Origin: Acidovorax sp. A79
Lineage (GTDB): Bacteria > Pseudomonadota > Gammaproteobacteria > Burkholderiales > Burkholderiaceae_C
Reading direction: 5' to 3'
NCBI RefSeq assembly: GCF_041154505.1
Contig: NZ_AP028672.1
Location: 2,121,001 to 2,185,000 of the forward strand
DNA length: 64,000 nt
Shown here: positions 34,055-42,023 of the stretch, piece by piece
Numbering within the stretch: the first letter of the stretch is position 1
Layout: every line of letters begins with the position of its first letter
Program-made: the position numbers and the translations under genes
The notes under the pieces: generated by a model
Told to the model about the DNA's origin: nothing
Databases searched by the model: none
Seen by the model: only the letters and a program-made list of their open reading frames with translations

Positions 34055-34261
34055 ATGAATCTCATCACGACACCGAACTTCGAAGCCGCGGACGAATTCT
34101 ATGAAAGCTTGATAGAGACGCATCGCGAGCTCGACCTGACGCAGAGCCACGAACTAAACACAAAGCTCGTGCTATTGCTCGCTAACCATGTAGGAAAGCG
34201 TGATGTATTGTCGGCCGCACTGACCGCGGCGCGACGCAACACCTGCGCTGAAAAACCATAG
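34055..34261 (+). CDS. Small DUF2783-type protein, possible coupling subunit
   Basis: This 68-residue protein (MNLITTPNFEAADEFYESLI, then THRELDLTQSHELNTKLVLL and LANHVG) matches my recollection of the DUF2783 family. It begins one base after the monooxygenase stop (TGATATG), so translation is coupled. There is no signal or membrane segment. The two-component 3-hydroxyphenylacetate 6-hydroxylase of Pseudomonas pairs a flavoprotein with a small coupling protein, which makes the same role plausible here. That link is inference, not homology I can verify. Confidence 0.75.
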   Translation: MNLITTPNFEAADEFYESLIETHRELDLTQSHELNTKLVLLLANHVGKRDVLSAALTAARRNTCAEKP

Positions 34262-34476
34262 GCCAGCGCGATGCGGGGGAAATGGGGTGAAGGTGACCTG
34301 CACCGGCCAGGATGGTTGAGGAACTGTTCATCGGCGAGCCCGCGCCGGTCGCCATGCAGGGTTGTCCACAACGAGCTACCGGGAACCGCCCAAGATGACC
34401 GAGGCAGCTGCCTGGCTGAGGGCGCGCATCGTCGAGCTGGTCTACCAGCGCCGGAGCTTCGGCCAACACCCCGCAC
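34262..34476. other. Spacer at the border between catabolic region and core genome
   Basis: This 215-bp stretch separates the DUF2783 gene from the 3' end of glmS, which converge on it. Short frames on both strands look like remnants (for example AAAWLRARIVELVYQRRSFG on the plus strand) but match no family I can name. There is no terminator with a T tract. I see no Tn7-type end. Confidence 0.4.
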
Positions 34477-36384
34477 TCACTCCACCGTCACGCTCTTCGC
34501 GAGGTTCCGGGGCTTGTCCACATCCGTCCCCCGCGCGCAGGCCGTGTGATACGCCAGCAGCTGCAGCGGCACCACGTGCAGCAGCGGGCTCAAGGGCCCG
34601 TAGTGCTCGGGCATGCGGATCACGTGGATGCCCTCGCTGCTCTCGATGCGGGTGTCGGCATCGGCCAGCACGTAGAGCACGCCCGCGCGGGCGCGCACTT
34701 CCTGCATGTTGCTCTTGAGCTTTTCCAGCAGCGCATCGTTGGGGGCCACGGTAACCACGGGCATGGCGCTGGTGACCAGGGCCAGGGGGCCGTGCTTGAG
34801 TTCGCCCGCCGGGTAGGCCTCGGCGTGGATGTAGCTGATTTCCTTGAGCTTGAGCGCGCCTTCGAGCGCGATGGGATAGTGCAGGCCCCGGCCCAGGAAG
34901 AGCGCGTTCTCCATGCGCGCGAAGTCCTCGGCCCAGCTGATGAGCTGCGGCTCCAGCGCCAGCACGGCCTGCAGGGCCACGGGCAGGTGGCGCATGGCCT
35001 TGAGGTGGGCGGTTTCCTGCGCTTCGGTCAGGCGCCCCTTGGATTGGGCCAGTGCCAGCGTCAGCAGGAACAGGCCGGCCAGCTGCGTGGTGAAGGCCTT
35101 GGTGCTGGCCACGCCGATCTCCACGCCCGCGCGCGTGATGTAGGCCAGCTTGCATTCACGCACCATGGCGCTGGTGGCCACGTTGCAGATGGTGAGCGTG
35201 TGCGCCATGCCCAGGCTTTGCGCATGGCGCAGGGCGGCCAGGGTATCGGCGGTTTCTCCGCTCTGGCTGATGGTGACGACCAGCGTGCGCGGGTTGGGCA
35301 CGCTGGTGCGGTAGCGGTACTCGCTGGCCACCTCGACCTGGGTGGGAATCCCTGCGATCTCCTCGAGCCAGTACTTGGCCGTGCAGCCGCTGTAGTAGCT
35401 GGTGCCGCAAGCCAGGATCAACACGCTGTCGATCTCCTTGAACACGCGCCAGGCGGCAGCGCCGGGCTGGCCGTGCTGGCCCGCGCCATCGAACAGCTCA
35501 GGCACGATGCCCTCCACGCCTTCGAGCGTGTCGGCGATGGCGCGCGGCTGTTCGAAGATTTCCTTTTGCATGTAGTGGCGGTAGGGGCCCAGCTCGGCCG
35601 CGCCGCTGTGGGCCAGCACGGTGCGCACGGGGCGCTGCGCCGGGGTGAGCGCCTCGCGGCCCTTGCCCACGATCCAGTAGCGGCCCAGCTGCAGGTCCAC
35701 CAGGTCGCCCTCTTCCAGGTACACGATCTGGTCGGTGACGCCCGCCAGGGCCATGGCGTCGCTGGCCAGGAAGTGTTCTGAGCCATCCTTGCCCACGCCC
35801 AGGATCAGCGGCGAGCCCGCGCGTGCGCCCACCACGCGGTGGGGTTCGTCCTTGTGCATCACGGCGATGGCGTAGGCGCCATGCAACTGGGCAACCGTGG
35901 CCTGCACGGCATCGAACAGGTCGCCGCTGTAGTGGCTGTCCACCAGGTGGGCGATGACCTCGGTGTCGGTCTGGCTGGTGAACACGTAGCCGCGCGCCTG
36001 CAAGGCGGCGCGCAGCTCCTCGTGGTTCTCGATGATGCCGTTGTGCACCAGCGCCACGCGCCCCGGGGTGCCCGCCGCATCGCCCGCGCCGTGGCTGAAA
36101 TGGGGGTGGGCGTTGTGCACTTCCGGTGCCCCGTGCGTGGCCCAGCGGGTGTGGGCGATGCCGGTGGCGCCATCCACATGGTCGGCCTGCACCTGTTCAA
36201 GCAGTTCGGCCACGCGGGCCGTGCTGCGCGCGCGCTGCAGGCCGGCGGGGCGCGCCGCGTCCAGGCTGGAGGCGTGCACGGCCACGCCGCAAGAGTCATA
36301 GCCCCGGTATTCGAGCCGCTGCAGGCCCTGCACGAGGATGGGAACGATGTTGCGCGTGGAGACCGCGCCGACGATGCCGCACAT
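34477..36384 (-). CDS. glmS: Glutamine--fructose-6-phosphate aminotransferase (isomerising)
   Basis: This 635-residue enzyme makes glucosamine-6-phosphate for peptidoglycan and LPS. The N-terminal glutaminase starts [12 protein letters not shown] with Cys2 as nucleophile, then [17 protein letters not shown] and [19 protein letters not shown]. Two SIS domains follow ([79 protein letters not shown]), and the C-terminus [13 protein letters not shown] is the conserved end. It is divergent from an Lrp-type gene across an AT-rich spacer with a 12-bp inverted repeat. Confidence 0.98.
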   Translation of the reverse strand: MCGIVGAVSTRNIVPILVQGLQRLEYRGYDSCGVAVHASSLDAARPAGLQRARSTARVAELLEQVQADHVDGATGIAHTRWATHGAPEVHNAHPHFSHGAGDAAGTPGRVALVHNGIIENHEELRAALQARGYVFTSQTDTEVIAHLVDSHYSGDLFDAVQATVAQLHGAYAIAVMHKDEPHRVVGARAGSPLILGVGKDGSEHFLASDAMALAGVTDQIVYLEEGDLVDLQLGRYWIVGKGREALTPAQRPVRTVLAHSGAAELGPYRHYMQKEIFEQPRAIADTLEGVEGIVPELFDGAGQHGQPGAAAWRVFKEIDSVLILACGTSYYSGCTAKYWLEEIAGIPTQVEVASEYRYRTSVPNPRTLVVTISQSGETADTLAALRHAQSLGMAHTLTICNVATSAMVRECKLAYITRAGVEIGVASTKAFTTQLAGLFLLTLALAQSKGRLTEAQETAHLKAMRHLPVALQAVLALEPQLISWAEDFARMENALFLGRGLHYPIALEGALKLKEISYIHAEAYPAGELKHGPLALVTSAMPVVTVAPNDALLEKLKSNMQEVRARAGVLYVLADADTRIESSEGIHVIRMPEHYGPLSPLLHVVPLQLLAYHTACARGTDVDKPRNLAKSVTVE

Positions 36385-36440
36385 GGTGGTTGCCCTGGTT
36401 GGAAAGCGATGGGGGCGATGGTAGGCGGCACAGAAAGAAA

Positions 36441-36494
36441 TTAATGATTGATATTCATATTGTTTTGAACTTTAATTTCATCATCAATCATTAA
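36441..36494. promoter_or_regulatory. 12-bp inverted repeat in the glmS / Lrp divergent spacer
   Basis: TTAATGATTGAT (36441-36452) and ATCAATCATTAA (36483-36494) are perfect complements around a 30-base AT-rich spacer, with a further CAATCA at 36504-36509. This is one of the lowest-GC patches of the window. AT-rich phased repeats beside an Lrp gene fit an Lrp-type operator that could control its own gene and glmS. Confidence 0.55.
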
Positions 36495-36523
36495 TGAAAT
36501 TTTCAATCAATTTTACTTAAAAC

Positions 36524-37024
36524 ATGGAATCCATCGCACTCGACCTCGTGGATCTGCAGCTGCTCAACCTCCTGCAAACCGACGCCGCGCAAAGCAACCA
36601 GTCCCTGGCCGAGCGGGTGCATGTCTCCCCGCCCACCTGCCTGCGCCGGGTCAAGCGCCTGCAGGATGCCGGACTCATCGAGCGGCAGGTCGCCATCCTG
36701 CAGCCCGACCGGCTGGCCGCCCTCCAGGGCCACGGGCTGGCGTGCATCGTCGAGGTGTCGCTGGACCGGCAGGGGGCCGAGCAGCTCGACGCGTTCGAGG
36801 CCCGCGCGGTGGCGGATGCCGCCGTGCAGCAGTGCTGGCGAGTTTCGCCGGGGCCGGACTTCGTGCTGGTGGTGCACACGCGGGACATGCCCGGCTACCT
36901 GGCACTGTCGCAGCGGCTTTTCACCGGCGACGCCAATGTGCGCAACGTCAAGGCTTTTTTCGCCACCCGCAGGGCAAAATTTGATACAAAAGTGCCGCTA
37001 TCGCTGGATTTACAAGCACTGTAA
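36524..37024 (+). CDS. Lrp/AsnC-family transcriptional regulator
   Basis: This 166-residue protein has an AsnC-type helix-turn-helix (DLVDLQLLNLLQTDAAQSNQ, ERVHVSPPTCLRRVKRLQDA, GLIERQVAILQPDRLAAL) and a RAM ligand-binding domain (CWRVSPGPDFVLVVHTRDMP, DANVRNVKAFFATRRAKFDT). It is divergent from glmS. Its last codons run into a GCTAT-type repeat, so the final residues (VPLSLDLQAL) may stem from the repeat. It probably tunes amino-sugar or amino-acid genes. Confidence 0.92.
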   Translation: MESIALDLVDLQLLNLLQTDAAQSNQSLAERVHVSPPTCLRRVKRLQDAGLIERQVAILQPDRLAALQGHGLACIVEVSLDRQGAEQLDAFEARAVADAAVQQCWRVSPGPDFVLVVHTRDMPGYLALSQRLFTGDANVRNVKAFFATRRAKFDTKVPLSLDLQAL

Positions 37025-37041
37025 GCTATATTTTTCATAGC
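37025..37041. repeat. GCTAT...ATAGC hairpin of the dispersed repeat family
   Basis: GCTAT (37025-37029) and ATAGC (37037-37041) flank ATTTTTC directly behind the Lrp stop codon. The same GCTAT-A/T-tract-ATAGC core occurs at 50207-50223, and half of it at 44146-44150 and 46460-46464. Here it may also serve as a weak terminator of the Lrp gene. Confidence 0.5.
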
Positions 37042-37207
37042 AACCGCCTGCTTGGCGCATCCCCCGCCAGTTCCCCCGCTGGGCGCCATGCCTTGCTGGC
37101 CTCTTGCCCCGCGGCAAGGTAAGCTGCCCCAGACTTCCACCCTCCAGCCCGCCGGGCTTCGCGCGGTACCGCATGCCGGCGGGTCCGCCAGAGGCACACC
37201 AGGACCC

Positions 37208-38266
37208 ATGCCCACACCCGAACGCCAGATGCCCCGCCGTATCTACCCGCTCCGGGTCCTGGGCATGGGGCTGGGCGGGATGGTGGTGGGTGTGGTGCTG
37301 TGGGAGCGCCAGGCCTCGTTCCCGGCCTGGGCGGCGCTGGTGCTGGCCGCCCTCGTCTGGCCCCATGGGGCCTACCTGCTCGCGCGGCGCAGCGCCGACC
37401 CCTACCGCGCTGAAATCCGCAACCTGCTTGCCGACTCGGCCATGACGGCCGCGCTGGTGCCGCTGATGCACTTCAACCTGCTGCCCAGCGCGCTGCTGGT
37501 CACGCTGACGATGGTGGACAAGATCACCACCGGCATCGGCGGGCTCTGGGCCCGGTCCATCCCGGTGATGCTCGCGGCCGGTGTGGCCAGCGCGGTGGCC
37601 ACCGGCATGCACTGGGCGCCCGAGACCTCCATGCGGGTGATCGTGGCGTGCCTGCCGGTGATGATGCTGCATACGCTGTCGGTCAGCGTGGTGAGCTACC
37701 GGCTCATCCGCAAGACCGCGCGGCAGAACCAGCAGCTGGACGAGCTGCGCCGCGTGGACTCGCTGACCGGCCTGTACCGGCGCGGCCACTGGGAGGAACA
37801 GGCCGAGGCCGCATTGCGCCACCACCACGCGACCGGCGAACCGGCCTGCATGCTGATGATGGACATCGACCACTTCAAGCACATCAACGACGCCCACGGC
37901 CACACCGTGGGCGATGAGGCGCTGCGGGCGCTGGCCCATGTGGTGCGGGGCAATGTGCGCGCTGGCGACTGCGCGGGCCGCTACGGCGGCGACGAGTTCG
38001 CCATCATCCTGCCCGGGCTGCAGGCCCGGGACGCGATGGCCATCGCCCAGCGCATCCGCGAGCAGACCGAGGGCACGCGCCTGCGCAACCTGCCGCAGCT
38101 GCGCTTTACCAGCAGCATCGGCGTGGCGCCTGCCCAGCGCGGCCACGCCAGCGTGCGCGAATGGACCGATGCGGCCGACGCCGCGCTCTACGCCGCCAAG
38201 AACGCCGGGCGCAACCGCGTCTCGGGCGGCCCGGACGCTGCCGCGCCACTGGTGCCCGCCGCGTAG
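37208..38266 (+). CDS. MASE2-GGDEF diguanylate cyclase
   Basis: This 352-residue inner-membrane protein carries an N-terminal MASE2-type sensor domain (RRIYPLRVLGMGLGGMVVGV, several further hydrophobic segments to about residue 170) and a GGDEF domain. The catalytic loop is RYGGDEFAIILPG and the inhibitory c-di-GMP site RxxD is intact as RAGDCAGRYGGDEF, five residues before GGDEF. DSLTGLYRRGHWEEQ and MMDIDHFKHINDAHGHTVGD are the nucleotide-binding blocks. It should make c-di-GMP with product inhibition. I chose ATG 37208 (MPTPERQMPRR); the longer frame from 37052 is Pro-rich and unlike the family. Confidence 0.92.
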   Translation: MPTPERQMPRRIYPLRVLGMGLGGMVVGVVLWERQASFPAWAALVLAALVWPHGAYLLARRSADPYRAEIRNLLADSAMTAALVPLMHFNLLPSALLVTLTMVDKITTGIGGLWARSIPVMLAAGVASAVATGMHWAPETSMRVIVACLPVMMLHTLSVSVVSYRLIRKTARQNQQLDELRRVDSLTGLYRRGHWEEQAEAALRHHHATGEPACMLMMDIDHFKHINDAHGHTVGDEALRALAHVVRGNVRAGDCAGRYGGDEFAIILPGLQARDAMAIAQRIREQTEGTRLRNLPQLRFTSSIGVAPAQRGHASVREWTDAADAALYAAKNAGRNRVSGGPDAAAPLVPAA

Positions 38267-38303
38267 CGCCGGGCCCGCGGCCTGCCCACGGACAACCGCG
38301 GCC

Positions 38304-39146
38304 TCAGGCGCGCGATGGCGCGGCAACGGCAGCAACAGCCGCCGAGCCCGGCCACGCCACCCGCACCGTGCAACCCGCCCCGGGCAATGCGGTGGCCGTG
38401 ATGGCGCCCCCGTGGCGCTGCGCGATGGCCTGGCACAGCGCCAGCCCCGCGCCCACGCCCTCGAACTCGCTCTCGCGGTGCAGGCGATGGAACACGCCGA
38501 ACAGGCCGTCGGCGCGCGCAGGATCGAAGCCCGTGCCGTTGTCCTGCACGGTGAACACGACCTGCCCCGCCTGCGCCGCCGCGGGGTCGGATTCGGCCTG
38601 CACCGCGATGCACGGCCGCGCGCTGTGGCGCGTGAACTTGAGGGCATTGCCCAGCAGCTGCACCAGCAGCTCCTGCAGCAGGGCGGGGTCGGCCTGCAGC
38701 GTGGGCAGGCGGGTGGCATCCGCGGTGCGCCAGTCGATGGCGCGGCCCGCCTCGGCGGAGGCCAGGGCGGCACGCGCCCGGGCCACGGCGTCCGCCAGCG
38801 GCACCGGCTGCAGGTTCAGCGGCGCCCGCTGGGCACGCGCCAGCGCGAGCAGGCCGTCGATCATCATCCCCATGCGCCGCGCGGACTGGTCCATGGTGCC
38901 CAGAAAACGCAGAGCCTCCTGCACCGCAGCCGACTGCGCGACGTCCGGCGGCAGGTCGCCCAGCACTTCGCGCACCAGCGTGCCGTACGAGGTCACGTGC
39001 CGCAGCGGCGCGCGCAGGTCGTGCGAGACGGCGCGCAGAAACTCTTCCTGCGCTGCCGCCATGCCGGCCACCTGCTGCTGGCTGCGTGCCAGCTCGGCGC
39101 GCAACAGCTGCAGCTCCTGCCCGGCGGTGGCGTCGGAGGGTGTCAT
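38304..39146 (-). CDS. Soluble sensor histidine kinase without sensor domain
   Basis: This 280-residue kinase starts with a short coiled coil (QELQLLRAELARSQQQVAG), then the HisKA H-box FLRAVSHDLRAPLRHV and an HATPase domain with N-box LLGNALKFTRHS, G1 QDNGTGFDPA, F-box LFGVFHRLHRESEFEG and G2 GVGAGLALCQAIAQRHGG. No membrane segment, PAS or GAF domain precedes the kinase core. Its ATG overlaps the glmU stop by four bases, so it is translated with glmU. No response regulator is adjacent. Confidence 0.9.
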   Translation of the reverse strand: MTPSDATAGQELQLLRAELARSQQQVAGMAAAQEEFLRAVSHDLRAPLRHVTSYGTLVREVLGDLPPDVAQSAAVQEALRFLGTMDQSARRMGMMIDGLLALARAQRAPLNLQPVPLADAVARARAALASAEAGRAIDWRTADATRLPTLQADPALLQELLVQLLGNALKFTRHSARPCIAVQAESDPAAAQAGQVVFTVQDNGTGFDPARADGLFGVFHRLHRESEFEGVGAGLALCQAIAQRHGGAITATALPGAGCTVRVAWPGSAAVAAVAAPSRA

Positions 39147-40573
39147 GACCTGGGCAGCTTGGCGGGGCGCGCCCAGTTGGCAATGCTCACCTGCTTGCCG
39201 CGCGCCACGCTGAGGGCGCCCGGGGCCGTGCTCTTGGTGATGGTGCTGCCGCCTCCCACGGTGCCGCCCGCGCCAATGGTGACGGGCGCCACCAGCACGC
39301 AGTTGCTGCCCACGTGCACGTCGGCCTCGATCACCGTGCGGTGCTTGTTGGCGCCGTCGTAGTTGGCGGTGATGGCGCCCGCGCCATAGTTCACGCGCTC
39401 GCCCACCGTGGCATCGCCCAGGTAGGCCAGGTGGTTGGCCTTGGCGCCGTCGGCCAGGGTGCTGTTCTTCACCTCGACGAAATTGCCGATGTGCACTTCA
39501 CGGCCCAGCTGCGCACCGGGGCGCAGGCGGGCGAACGGGCCGATCAGCGCACCCTCGCCCACCGTGGCGCCTGCCTTTTCGCCGTCGATGTGGGTGAAGG
39601 GATGGACCACCGCGCCCGCAGCGATGCGCGCGTTGGCGATGCAGCAGTGGGCGCCGATGCTCACGCCCTCGCCCAGCTCCACGCGGCCGGTGAAGACGCA
39701 GTTCACGTCGATCTCCACGTCCTGCCCGCACACCAGCTCGCCGCGCGCGCCGGTGCGGGTGTCGTCGCGCACATCGAACCGCGCGGGGTCGGCCAGGCGC
39801 ACGCCCTGCTCCATCAAGGCCCGGGCTTGGCGCAACTGGTGCGCACGCTCCAGCTCGGCCAGCTGCAGCGGGCTGTTCACGCCCGCCACCTGCAGCGCAT
39901 CGGTGATGCGGTGGGCCGCCACGGGCACGCCATCGGCCACGGCCATCGCGACGATGTCGGTGAGGTAGTACTCGCCCTGCGCGTTGTCATTGGTCAGGCG
40001 GGCCAGCCAGCCGCGCAGCAGGCGCGCGGGCACGGCCATGATGCCGCTGTAGACCTCGGTGATGGCGCGCTGGGCCTCGCTCGCGTCCTTGTGTTCGACG
40101 ATGCCCCGCACCCGGCCCTGGCCATCGCGCACGATGCGGCCGTAGCCCGTGGGATCGGGCAGCGTGACGGTGAGCAACGCGAGCTGCCCGCCGGCCGAGG
40201 CCGCGACAAGCGCGCGCAGCGTGTCGGCCTGCGTGAGCGGCACGTCCCCCGACAGCACGACCGCCGTGCCGTCGTCGCGCAGGTGCGGCACGGCCTGCAG
40301 CACCGCGTGGCCGGTGCCGAGCTGGGGTTCCTGGCGCACGAATTTCACATCCAAAGTACCCCCAGCGCTTGCTGCGCCTGCGCTGGCAGCTTCCACTTCT
40401 GTAGCACCATGGCCGGTGATGACGATGGCGCTGCGCGCCTGCAGGTGTGCCGCCTGGTCGAGCACGTGGTGCAGCAGCGGGCGCCCGGCCAGGCGCTGCA
40501 GCACCTTGGGAAGCCGGCTTTTCATGCGCGTGCCCTTGCCGGCCGCCATGATGAGGATGTCGAGTTGCGTCAT
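39143..40573 (-). CDS. glmU: Bifunctional N-acetylglucosamine-1-phosphate uridyltransferase / glucosamine-1-phosphate acetyltransferase
   Basis: This 476-residue enzyme makes UDP-GlcNAc. The N-terminal pyrophosphorylase has ILIMAAGKGTRMKSRLPKVL, VRQEPQLGTGHAVLQAVPHL, VVLSGDVPLTQADTLRALV and VYSGIMAVPARLLRGWL. The C-terminal left-handed beta-helix acetyltransferase has IGPFARLRPGAQLGREVHIG, NFVEVKNSTLADGAKANHLA, YLGDATVGERVNYGAGAITA and NYDGANKHRTVIEADVHVG. The catalytic residues of both halves lie in these blocks. It sits near glmS, the other enzyme of the route. Confidence 0.98.
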   Translation of the reverse strand: MTQLDILIMAAGKGTRMKSRLPKVLQRLAGRPLLHHVLDQAAHLQARSAIVITGHGATEVEAASAGAASAGGTLDVKFVRQEPQLGTGHAVLQAVPHLRDDGTAVVLSGDVPLTQADTLRALVAASAGGQLALLTVTLPDPTGYGRIVRDGQGRVRGIVEHKDASEAQRAITEVYSGIMAVPARLLRGWLARLTNDNAQGEYYLTDIVAMAVADGVPVAAHRITDALQVAGVNSPLQLAELERAHQLRQARALMEQGVRLADPARFDVRDDTRTGARGELVCGQDVEIDVNCVFTGRVELGEGVSIGAHCCIANARIAAGAVVHPFTHIDGEKAGATVGEGALIGPFARLRPGAQLGREVHIGNFVEVKNSTLADGAKANHLAYLGDATVGERVNYGAGAITANYDGANKHRTVIEADVHVGSNCVLVAPVTIGAGGTVGGGSTITKSTAPGALSVARGKQVSIANWARPAKLPRS

Positions 40574-40665
40574 GGATCTTCTGGGGGAGATTCGATACCG
40601 GGCGGGAAGCCCCGCGCAGGCTGGGCCACGATTATCGGCTGCGCCCGCCCGTGCCGGGCAATCCG

Positions 40666-41424
40666 CTACAGCAGCGGCATCAGGCGGGGCGGCCTGTCGT
40701 AGTACTCGGCGATGCGCGCGAGCGCCCGGGTGTTGAGCAGGCGCAGCCGCCCGTTCCTGATTTCATGCAGGCCCAGGGTGGCCAGCCGCCGCAGGGTCTT
40801 GTTGGTGTGCACCAGCGACAGCCCGAGCGCATCCGCGATGTGCTGCTGGTTCAGCGGAAACGCCACGGTGCCGTCGGCCTCCACCAGCCCGATGCGGTCC
40901 AGCCGCCGGTACAGGTGCATCAGCAGCATGGCCACGCGTTCGGTGGCGTTGCGGCGGCCGGCGGTCAGCAGGTTGTCGTCCACATGGCCCTCCTCGTGCG
41001 CCGACAGCCAGGTGATGTCGTAGCCCAGGCGCGGGTGCTCGCGAAACAACGCCCACAGGCTGTCGTTCTGGAACACGCACAGCGCGCAGTCGGTGAGCGC
41101 CTCGATGCCATGGGTGGACACCTCGCCAAACTCCTGCTGCAGCCCCACCAGGTCGCCCGGCAGCAGGAAGTTCAGGATCTGGCGGCGCCCGTCGCTCAGC
41201 GTCTTGTAGCGAAACGCCCAGCCCGCATACAGCGTGAACAGCCTGGCATTGACCTCGTTCTCGCGCACCAGCGCGCCACCGGCCTCCACGGCCAGGGTGG
41301 TGGTGCGAAAGCCTTCTATGAAGTCCAGCACCTCGGGCTTGACCGCCGTGAATGCCCCCGTTGCGCGCAGCCTGCATTCATGGCAGGTGGGCGGGCAGGC
41401 ATGGGTGGGCAGGCTGGGGTTCAT
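40666..41424 (-). CDS. Crp/Fnr-family regulator with N-terminal cysteine cluster
   Basis: This 252-residue protein has a cyclic-nucleotide-like sensor domain (LYAGWAFRYKTLSDGRRQIL, NFLLPGDLVGLQQEF) and a Crp-type winged helix (FPLNQQHIADALGLSLVHTN, KTLRRLATLGLHEI). Cys10, Cys14 and Cys17 (HACPPTCHECRLR) lie where FNR binds its [4Fe-4S] cluster and Cys113/Cys116 fit the internal ligand. The Cys29 of E. coli FNR has no match. It could sense oxygen or NO through a modified cluster. It is divergent from the BLUF gene. Confidence 0.88.
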   Translation of the reverse strand: MNPSLPTHACPPTCHECRLRATGAFTAVKPEVLDFIEGFRTTTLAVEAGGALVRENEVNARLFTLYAGWAFRYKTLSDGRRQILNFLLPGDLVGLQQEFGEVSTHGIEALTDCALCVFQNDSLWALFREHPRLGYDITWLSAHEEGHVDDNLLTAGRRNATERVAMLLMHLYRRLDRIGLVEADGTVAFPLNQQHIADALGLSLVHTNKTLRRLATLGLHEIRNGRLRLLNTRALARIAEYYDRPPRLMPLL

Positions 41425-41573
41425 GGCGTGGCGGAGGGTGGGGAGATTTTAGGGACTGCGGCCGGCATTCCAAGAGCTCCACGATGCCACGGCCCCGCCC
41501 GGTGGCGCGATAGTTACATGTATGTCTTTTGACATTGCACAACCACCGGGCGCTCCCTACATTGGGATCGTCT

Positions 41574-41972
41574 ATGAAACCCAGCCCCGACCTCTACGAA
41601 GTGCTCTACGTGAGCACCCTCGCACCCGATCAACCCACCAGCGTGGTGGCCGAGGTCGCCGGGCGCGCGCGCCTGGTGAACGCGCAGCTTGACATCACGG
41701 GGCTGCTGATCTTCGACGGCCAGCGCTTCTGCCAGCAGCTGGAAGGCCCGCAGAAGGCCGTGCTCAAGCTCATCGAGCGCATCCGCAACGACCCCCGCCA
41801 CATCAACGTCGAGGTGCTGCACAACGGCCCGCTGGCGGCGCGCCGCTTCCAGCAGTTCAGCCTGGCCTTCAGCACGGTGGAGGACGTGGATGCGCTCGCG
41901 CGCATGGAACGGCTCGACGGCGAAGCAGCGCTGGCCGCGTTCGAGTCCATGCGCAGCCAGCTCGTCCTCTGA
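41574..41972 (+). CDS. BLUF-domain blue-light sensor (single domain)
   Basis: This 132-residue protein is a stand-alone BLUF photoreceptor that should bind FAD. The photocycle residues are present: Tyr in DLYEVLYVSTL, Asn in LVNAQLDITGLLIFD and Gln in FCQQLEG. RIRNDPRHINVEVLHNG and RRFQQFSLAFS end the domain. No Trp is seen at the FS-x-x-FS place. I chose the ATG at 41574 (MKPSPDLYEV); 41529 would add residues unlike the family. With no output domain it must act by protein contact. It is divergent from the FNR-like gene. Confidence 0.92.
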   Translation: MKPSPDLYEVLYVSTLAPDQPTSVVAEVAGRARLVNAQLDITGLLIFDGQRFCQQLEGPQKAVLKLIERIRNDPRHINVEVLHNGPLAARRFQQFSLAFSTVEDVDALARMERLDGEAALAAFESMRSQLVL

Positions 41973-42023
41973 CACGCGCCCACGCGCCGGCCCCCATGGG
42001 CCCCTGCGGGGGCTGAAGCCGCG

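Noticed and set aside
34262..34476. Tn7-like element at the glmS attachment site
   Set aside because: The glmS 3' end is intact, but no TGTGGGCGG-type Tn7 end, no 5-bp duplication and no tns genes were seen.
37010..38773. A 587-residue open frame on the minus strand
   Set aside because: Antisense of the GGDEF gene and part of the kinase spacer, Pro/Arg/His-rich without motifs.
41529..41562. Sigma-70 promoter for the BLUF gene (TTGACA at 41529)
   Set aside because: The best -10 (CTACAT) would be 22 bp away, too far for a normal promoter, so it was not listed as a feature.
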